Source of the DNA: an uncultured Treponema sp.
GTDB taxonomy: Bacteria; Spirochaetota; Spirochaetia; Treponematales; Treponemataceae
Length of the DNA stretch: 18,554 nt
Reading direction: 5' to 3'
Assembly (NCBI GenBank): GCA_905372235.1
Contig: CAJPOF010000049.1
Coordinates: forward strand, 1-18,554
Shown here in pieces: positions 13,418 to 18,554 of this stretch. The stretch's first letter is position 1, and every line of letters starts with the position of its first letter. The translations under genes and the position numbers were made by a program. The notes beneath the pieces are model-generated. The model made no database searches. It was given only the letters and a program-made list of their open reading frames with translations, and was not told where the DNA came from.

Positions 13418-14877
13418 AAATATTCATGCTAAGCGCGGAGGTTTTTCCCTTTGCCAAGACCGGCGGTCTTTCAGATGCTGTCTCATCTCTTTCAAAATCC
13501 CTTAGAGATTCAGGCGACGAAGTTAAAATTCTTCTTCCTCGGTATTACGGAATTCCCAGAGAAAAACTCCGCAAGGTTTTTGAAAAAGTTCCCGTTCCGC
13601 TTGGAGACGGCGAAGTTTTGGCGGATTTTTATATGACAAGGCTTCCGGGAAGCGATGTGGAAGTTTATTTTGTCGATTTTGAAGTGCTTTTCGGGCGCGA
13701 TGGACTTTACGGACCTTCCGCTGACTCTGAATACGACGACAACCCTTTGCGTTTTTCTTTTTTGGCAAGAAGCCTTTTTCCGCTGTGCGAAAAACTTAGC
13801 TTTTCGCCTGACATAATCCATGCGCACGACTGGTCTTCTTCTCTTGTGGCGGTGTTCTTAAAGTTCTACGAAAGGAAAAAAACTTTTTTCAAAAACACAA
13901 AATCCGTGCTTACCGTCCACAATGCAGGCTATCAGGGAAAATTCAACGGAAGCGCATTTTCGCTTACCGGAATAAGCCAGGAAATACGAGGGCTTTCCGG
14001 AATCGATGACGGTTTTTCCATAAATTTTTTGAAGGCGGGACTTTCGTCAGCGGATTGGATAACGACAGTCTCTCCGAACTACGCAGAAGAAATCCGGACA
14101 AAAGAGCAGGGATTTGGACTTGACGGACTTTACAGGATACGGAAGGACTCGCTTTCGGGAATCGTGAACGGAATCGACGAGAAAATATGGAATCCTTCCA
14201 CGGACAAAAAGATTCCTGCAAATTTTTCTAAAGAAAATCTTTCGGGGAAAAAGATATGCAAGGCGGAACTTCAAAAATATTTTTCCCTGCCGCTTGAACC
14301 CGACATTCCGATTGTTTCGATGATAAGCCGTCTTGTTTCCCAAAAAGGAATCGACGAGGTTTTTGCATCAATGTACGGTTCTGCATGGAGAATATGCACT
14401 GAGCTGAAGGTACAGTTCGTCGTCCTTGGAAGCGGAGAGGCGTGGTGCGAAAATGAGATAAGAAGTCTTGAAAGGCTTCCGAACTTTAGGGGATACATAG
14501 GCTACGACGACGCTCTAAGCCATCTTATCGAGGCGGGAAGCGATTTTTTCCTTATGCCCTCACGCTACGAGCCTTGCGGATTGAACCAGATATACTCAAT
14601 GCTTTACGGAACTCTTCCCGTCGTAAGGAACACGGGCGGACTTCACGACACCGTAAAAAACTACAACATGGAAAGCGGCGAGGGGACAGGATTTGTGTTT
14701 AACGACCTTACGCCCGATGCAATATTTGGAACAATGAAATGGGCAATCGAGACATATTTTGAAAGAAAATCTCACATGAAAAATCTCATAAAGAACGCGA
14801 TGAGCCAAGATTTTTCATGGAAAAAAAGTTCAGACGAATACAGAAAAATCTACAGAAATCTTTCCGCCGGATTTTGA
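13414..14877 (+). CDS. glgA: Glycogen synthase (ADP-glucose), GT5 family
   Basis: This 487-residue GT-B enzyme extends alpha-1,4-glucan chains from ADP-glucose. The N-terminal MLSAEVFPFAKTGGLSDAVS has the KTGGL ADP-glucose motif (Lys15). HAHDWSS, TVHNAGYQG, the SMISRLVSQKGID linker motif and PSRYEPCGLNQIYSMLYGT with the catalytic EX7E-like region, then NTGGLHDTV, are all typical. Length is normal for bacterial GlgA. It is translationally coupled to the aminotransferase gene. No other glycogen genes are in the window. About 27 bases separate it from the converging propeller gene, with only T-runs and no convincing hairpin terminator. Confidence 0.96.
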   Translation: MKIFMLSAEVFPFAKTGGLSDAVSSLSKSLRDSGDEVKILLPRYYGIPREKLRKVFEKVPVPLGDGEVLADFYMTRLPGSDVEVYFVDFEVLFGRDGLYGPSADSEYDDNPLRFSFLARSLFPLCEKLSFSPDIIHAHDWSSSLVAVFLKFYERKKTFFKNTKSVLTVHNAGYQGKFNGSAFSLTGISQEIRGLSGIDDGFSINFLKAGLSSADWITTVSPNYAEEIRTKEQGFGLDGLYRIRKDSLSGIVNGIDEKIWNPSTDKKIPANFSKENLSGKKICKAELQKYFSLPLEPDIPIVSMISRLVSQKGIDEVFASMYGSAWRICTELKVQFVVLGSGEAWCENEIRSLERLPNFRGYIGYDDALSHLIEAGSDFFLMPSRYEPCGLNQIYSMLYGTLPVVRNTGGLHDTVKNYNMESGEGTGFVFNDLTPDAIFGTMKWAIETYFERKSHMKNLIKNAMSQDFSWKKSSDEYRKIYRNLSAGF

Positions 14878-14904
14878 TTTTTACTGATTTTTCTGTGTGA
14901 TTTT

Positions 14905-16821
14905 TTAATATTCGAACCACTGTCCGTCCGACGTAAGATACCAGTCTGCAAGGACTTGGCTTGAGTTAGGCTTGTACCATGAAATGCAGCCGTCCCTGTT
15001 CAGCACAACTACCTTCGATGAATTCTCGCAGACTTTTAGCGGAAGGGATGCCGTTCTTTTCAGGTTGAAACTTTTTCCGCCGTTCATGCTTTGGACACGT
15101 ACCGCCTCTTTTCCGATGTTCGTGTAAAGAAACGGATAATGAATGTAGGAGAATGCGTTTGAGTCTTCGTCCTTGACCCTGAGGATTCCCTGTGTGCTTC
15201 TTGAAGAAGGATTGTATCTGAACACGATTGTGCTTTTAGAAGACTCGTCGGACTGAACTCCGATTCCGTAGATGTCGTTTCCGTAGATTTCAAGCGCAAA
15301 ACTTACGTTTCCGCCAAGATTTGAGGGAACAGTCTCTCCGGTGTCCATGTCAACGCAGAGAAGCGAAGCCTTTGGGTTTGTGGCAAACGATTTTGCGACA
15401 TACAGTTTTCCATCCCTTGCGACAACCGCATCCTGAAGAGCTGAACCCGTGTATACTTCTTTTAAAACCTTTTTTTCCATGTCAAAGGTGTTTATGACGG
15501 AATTGTTTTCAATCTCGACAAGAAGATTTCCGAAAAGCCGCACTGACTGAAGGTTGCTCTTCGGCGTGAAAAGAGTTTCCACCGCAGTTTTATCATCGGT
15601 GAAAAGCACAACGGGGTCTCGGGATTCCTTTGACCAAAGGATTATTTTTTCGCCGTAGGTTATAAGCTGGTTATGTCCCGCTTGGTTTTTCCCGATGGGG
15701 GTAACATATCCTGTGTCGTAGCTTGACCTGTATATCTGTTTTTTTGTAAGAAAGTAGAAGTCTTCGCCGATTGGGGACATATCGTAAATCTTTTCGAACA
15801 TATTTTCGGTAATCGCCGAAAACTTTTGTGTTCCGGTGGCTGGAAAAGAATCCGTCTTGTAAAGAAGTCCGTTTTTAGAACCCAAAAGTATTTCGTTCCC
15901 CGATTTTGCGCCCGTCACAATTTCGCCGCTTCCTCTAGGACCGCCTGAAAAAGTCTTTAATATCCTTGGAGTCGACACGTTCCTGTTGTCCACGTTTTCA
16001 AGCATATTAAGGCTGTAGTTTCCCCTTGAGTTGTTCGTCAGGTAATAAAGGTTTTTGTCCAGCGACGAGACCAAAAGCAGGGGATTTTCTGCGTTCACGG
16101 TGGCGACATTTTTTCCGGTGGTCGCCTGATATATGTAGATTTTGTTGTCCCGCACGCCTGCAAGGAACATGTTTTCTGCGAACATTTTAGGCTGTTCAAG
16201 TCCCTGCGTTATGCTGAATTTCTGTTTGAGTTTTCCGTTCACAAGACTATAGTAGGAAAGTTTTCCCGCAGGCGAGTAGGTTACAGCCGTCTTTTCCGAA
16301 GCGCTTGTGGATATGTACGAGACGATTCCCGTGTTGTCCGTGATTTTATTGACGACGCTTCCGTTTTGAGTCCTTATGAACACGGCTCCGTCCACCGAGG
16401 CTGTTCCGCACATTATATAAGTTCCGTTCGCCGAATAGTTCAGCGAGGTTATTGTGTCCGTAAAGCGTTTTGAAAATCTTTTTTGCAGAGTGTTCCAGTT
16501 CCAGACGGAAAGTCTGTTTATTCCGCCGCCGTCTGTCTCGTACACGGCTATCTCGCTTCCGTTTGGAGAGACCGCCGCAAGTTTTATCTCAAGATCCGTA
16601 ACCTGATAGTGTTCGCCTATGCCGTCAGGACTCCAGTTTATAAGAAAACCGTCCTTTCCCGCGCTGAAGAAAGTCTTGTTCCTGTCGTATTCTTTTCCGG
16701 AAGGTACAATGACCTGAACGGAATCCTGGTGCGCTTGCGTGGAATTCTGCGACTGCGAAAACATCGGGAAAGAAAGCCCGATGATTGAAAGAATCGAAAA
16801 AGCGTTTTTTAGTTTTTTCAT
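14905..16821 (-). CDS. Secreted WD40-like beta-propeller protein of unknown function
   Basis: The product is 638 residues from ATG 16821. The frame is open to 17034, but the extra 71 residues overlap rseP, whereas MKKLKNAFSILSIIGLSFPM is a clear signal peptide. An AGGAG lies 13 bases upstream, rather far. The mature chain is a series of beta-rich repeats with WD40/quinoprotein-like blade motifs (AGKDGFLINWSPDG, LAAVSPNGSEIAVYE, LSVWNWNT, SLNYSANGTYIMCGT), suggesting one or two propellers in the periplasm. The C-terminus (CISWYKPNSSQVLADWYL) looks like a last blade followed by a hydrophilic tail. It begins 8 bases after the rseP stop, so it is co-transcribed with dxr-rseP. A scaffold or sensor role is only inference. 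Confidence 0.75.
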   Translation of the reverse strand: MKKLKNAFSILSIIGLSFPMFSQSQNSTQAHQDSVQVIVPSGKEYDRNKTFFSAGKDGFLINWSPDGIGEHYQVTDLEIKLAAVSPNGSEIAVYETDGGGINRLSVWNWNTLQKRFSKRFTDTITSLNYSANGTYIMCGTASVDGAVFIRTQNGSVVNKITDNTGIVSYISTSASEKTAVTYSPAGKLSYYSLVNGKLKQKFSITQGLEQPKMFAENMFLAGVRDNKIYIYQATTGKNVATVNAENPLLLVSSLDKNLYYLTNNSRGNYSLNMLENVDNRNVSTPRILKTFSGGPRGSGEIVTGAKSGNEILLGSKNGLLYKTDSFPATGTQKFSAITENMFEKIYDMSPIGEDFYFLTKKQIYRSSYDTGYVTPIGKNQAGHNQLITYGEKIILWSKESRDPVVLFTDDKTAVETLFTPKSNLQSVRLFGNLLVEIENNSVINTFDMEKKVLKEVYTGSALQDAVVARDGKLYVAKSFATNPKASLLCVDMDTGETVPSNLGGNVSFALEIYGNDIYGIGVQSDESSKSTIVFRYNPSSRSTQGILRVKDEDSNAFSYIHYPFLYTNIGKEAVRVQSMNGGKSFNLKRTASLPLKVCENSSKVVVLNRDGCISWYKPNSSQVLADWYLTSDGQWFEY

Positions 16822-16829
16822 GGTAATTT

Positions 16830-17954
16830 TCAGTCTCCTTTTAGGTTGTCCAAAAAGTATCTTACATCTCCCGTTATTCCTACAAAAAACACAAGGACGA
16901 TGAAAAGTAGTCCCGCAAACTGAATGTAGTATAGCAGTTTCGGGGAAAGTTTTTTTCTTGAGACGGTTTCTATCAGGGCGAACAGTATAAGCCCTCCGTC
17001 GAGTATGGGAACTGGAAGAAGGTTCATAAAGCATAGAGAAAGGCTTATGTACGCCATGAAATTAAGGATATTCACCAAAGCCGCATGAAAGCCTTCCGAG
17101 GAACTTTCTGTAACCACGCTTCCAAGCATATCCACCACACGGTACGGACCTGAAAGAGATTTTGAAATGTCTACGCCCTTAAAAAGAGAAAAAATCCCTT
17201 TTACGATAAGGTAAAAACCTTGGTTCATGCCGATGAACGCTTTTTTCAGTGCGCTGAAAAAAGGCTTTCCGGATTCTTCGAATTTTTCAAGAGTATTTTG
17301 GTCAGCCGCTACACCGATTTTTCCCGTCCCTGTGGATTTGTCGAAATCCGTTCGCACCCTGAATGTGATTTCTTCTCCGCCTCGTTCCACAATAACGTCC
17401 ACCTCTTCGTCCGGTCTTGAGCTTACCTCAAGCAATATGTCGGAAAATGAGAACGTTTTTTTTCCGTCAATTGAAACAATTCTGTCTCCGCTAAGGATTC
17501 CTGCGTCCCTTGCCGCGCTGTGTGTCTCAGGGTAAAGTTCGTCGGAAAGAATTATTTTTGTGGAATAGGAATAGTAGCTGTATCCAAGCGTGGCTATCAC
17601 AAAAAAGGAAACAAATGAAAAGACCATGTTTGAAAACGGACCTGCAAACGCAATTAGGACACGTTTTAAAGGATGAACTCCGTAGATGGAATCGGAAGAG
17701 GCTTCGATATGGTCAAGACCTGCCTTCAGGGATTCCGAGAATTCCTTTTCCCCCTTCATGGCGCAGTAGCCGCCCAACGGAACAAGAGAAATCCTGTAGT
17801 CCGTGTCCCTTATTTTTTTGTGAAAAAGCCTAGGTCCGAATCCGATGGAAAAGGATTCCACCTTCACTCCGAAAATCTTTGCCGCTATGAAATGTCCAAG
17901 TTCATGAAAAAAAACAAGGAACATAAGGCACAGTAAGCCGTACAGAATTCTCAT
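16830..17954 (-). CDS. rseP: RseP-type site-2 metalloprotease (M50)
   Basis: This 374-residue inner-membrane zinc protease cleaves transmembrane segments of anti-sigma factors or remnant signal peptides. HELGH (17-21) in the first helix binds zinc with Glu18 catalytic. NLLPVPILDGG (311-321) supplies Asp319 as third ligand. GPFSNM (105-110) and the GYCAMKGE loop match the family. One PDZ domain at about 135-205 (SAARDAGILSGDRIVSIDG) is present, against two in E. coli RseP (about 450 residues), a shorter form seen in several lineages. ATG overlaps the dxr stop (ATGA). The dxr-rseP order is widespread in bacteria. The following secreted propeller gene could encode a partner or substrate, but nothing here proves it. 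Confidence 0.93.
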   Translation of the reverse strand: MRILYGLLCLMFLVFFHELGHFIAAKIFGVKVESFSIGFGPRLFHKKIRDTDYRISLVPLGGYCAMKGEKEFSESLKAGLDHIEASSDSIYGVHPLKRVLIAFAGPFSNMVFSFVSFFVIATLGYSYYSYSTKIILSDELYPETHSAARDAGILSGDRIVSIDGKKTFSFSDILLEVSSRPDEEVDVIVERGGEEITFRVRTDFDKSTGTGKIGVAADQNTLEKFEESGKPFFSALKKAFIGMNQGFYLIVKGIFSLFKGVDISKSLSGPYRVVDMLGSVVTESSSEGFHAALVNILNFMAYISLSLCFMNLLPVPILDGGLILFALIETVSRKKLSPKLLYYIQFAGLLFIVLVFFVGITGDVRYFLDNLKGD

Positions 17955-18554
17955 CCGAGTTCTTCCAGCGCAAAGAGCCGCGCTTTTTTGTCCGCCTCAA
18001 AAACTTCTTCAAAAGTCGAAGGGGACAAAGACCAGTCCTTGTCAAGCACGGACCTTACTATCCGTGAGATTGCCGTAAAACCGATTTTTCCGTCTATGAA
18101 CGCCTTGACGGCAATTTCGTTTGCTGCGTTGTATGCGATTGTGTAGGATTTTGAATTCTTTGCCGCCTCAAAGCCGTATTCAAGCATCGGAAAATCCTTG
18201 AGTCTCGGACGGAAGAAAGTCATGGTCTTATCAAAAAGGTCGAATTTTTTAAGATGGTTTTTTTCGACGGAAGGCCAGTTAAGCGCACCCAAAATCGGGA
18301 GTTTCATGTCCGGCTCTGAAATTTGGGCGTAAAGAAGTCCGTCATTGGTTCTTACAAGCGAATGTATAAGACTTTCAGGATGCACTACCACCTGAATTTT
18401 TCCTACTTCTATATCAAAAAGTCTTGATGCTTCTATGACCTCAAGTCCCTTGTTTGCGAGGGTGGCGGAATCCACGGTTATTTTTTTCCCCATTTTCCAT
18501 GTAGGATGGTTCAAAGCGTCGTTAAGAGTAACCTTTTCAAGTTCTTCCTTAGCC
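17951..18554 (-). CDS. dxr: 1-deoxy-D-xylulose 5-phosphate reductoisomerase (C-terminal part; 5' end outside window)
   Basis: About 200 C-terminal residues of the MEP-pathway enzyme that converts DXP to 2-C-methylerythritol 4-phosphate with NADPH. The frame runs uninterrupted off the right edge (in-frame codons begin at 18553), so the codon at 18514 is an internal Leu (TTG), not a start. The conserved catalytic region HPTWKMGKKITVDSATLANK is present, with the Ser, Asn, Lys and Glu (NKGLEVIEA) that bind substrate and metal. HPESLIHSLV and the helical C-terminal domain (AYNAANEIAVKAFI) follow. Family length is about 380-400, so roughly half is seen. It overlaps rseP by four bases. Confidence 0.95.
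   Translation of the reverse strand, partial: AKEELEKVTLNDALNHPTWKMGKKITVDSATLANKGLEVIEASRLFDIEVGKIQVVVHPESLIHSLVRTNDGLLYAQISEPDMKLPILGALNWPSVEKNHLKKFDLFDKTMTFFRPRLKDFPMLEYGFEAAKNSKSYTIAYNAANEIAVKAFIDGKIGFTAISRIVRSVLDKDWSLSPSTFEEVFEADKKARLFALEELG

Noticed and set aside
12230..14877. Functional link between the aminotransferase and glycogen synthase
   Set aside because: They overlap by ATGA and are co-transcribed, but this arrangement is common in compact genomes and no pathway connection is evident.
14878..14904. Intrinsic terminator between converging glgA and the propeller gene
   Set aside because: Only T-runs are present; I could not find a stable inverted repeat in the 27-base spacer.
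16822..17034. Longer start (71 more residues) for the beta-propeller protein
   Set aside because: The extension overlaps the conserved rseP C-terminus, is Arg/Cys-rich without domain character, and would bury a clear signal peptide.

Overview
The window looks like a chromosomal segment from a Treponema-like spirochaete. This is inferred from gene content and protein style rather than from a marker gene. Supporting signs are the dxr-rseP order, a secreted unknown protein with a treponemal look, AT-leaning DNA with AGGAG-type ribosome binding sites, and tightly packed genes with many ATGA stop/start overlaps. Genus is moderately confident and species cannot be told.

Left and centre (1 to about 12,100, all on the minus strand, read right to left) form one long surface-polysaccharide operon. 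It appears to start at a promoter near 12,126. In transcription order it holds: a secreted protein of unknown function; an RmlD-like reductase with an altered active site; a Wzi-type outer-membrane barrel; an FdtA/QdtA-type dTDP-ketohexose isomerase; an FdtC/QdtC-type N-acetyltransferase; a short broken gene; an FdtB/QdtB-type aminotransferase; a GT8 glycosyltransferase; a Wzx flippase; a GT2; a GT32 that is out of frame at a pentanucleotide repeat; a GT4; and a truncated GT2 running to the left edge. The Fdt/Qdt trio makes a dTDP-3-acetamido-3,6-dideoxyhexose (Fuc3NAc or Qui3NAc). The glycosyltransferases build a repeat unit, Wzx flips it and Wzi probably anchors or organises the polymer on the surface. 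The rmlA, rmlB, initiating transferase and Wzy polymerase genes are not in the window.

Right of about 12,100, two plus-strand genes (a class I/II aminotransferase and glycogen synthase GlgA, overlapping by 4 bases) are transcribed away from the polysaccharide operon from an extended -10 promoter. They converge on a minus-strand housekeeping block, dxr (5' end outside the window), rseP and a secreted beta-propeller protein.

The most interesting region is about 1,860 to 2,770. The GT32 gene is split between two frames exactly at 4.8 copies of an AACAG repeat, and gaining one unit or losing two would restore a complete enzyme. This is the signature of a slipped-strand phase-variable contingency locus. 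Just downstream is a 146-bp block made almost wholly of four hairpins, flanked by an 8-bp direct repeat that contains the Shine-Dalgarno sequence. It looks like a small inserted element, or possibly a regulatory leader for the next glycosyltransferase. Further candidates are a 7-bp tandem duplication that may truncate the leftmost GT2, a 24-bp palindrome inside a gene remnant, and Tyr-to-Phe and Asp-to-Ser changes in the RmlD-like protein.
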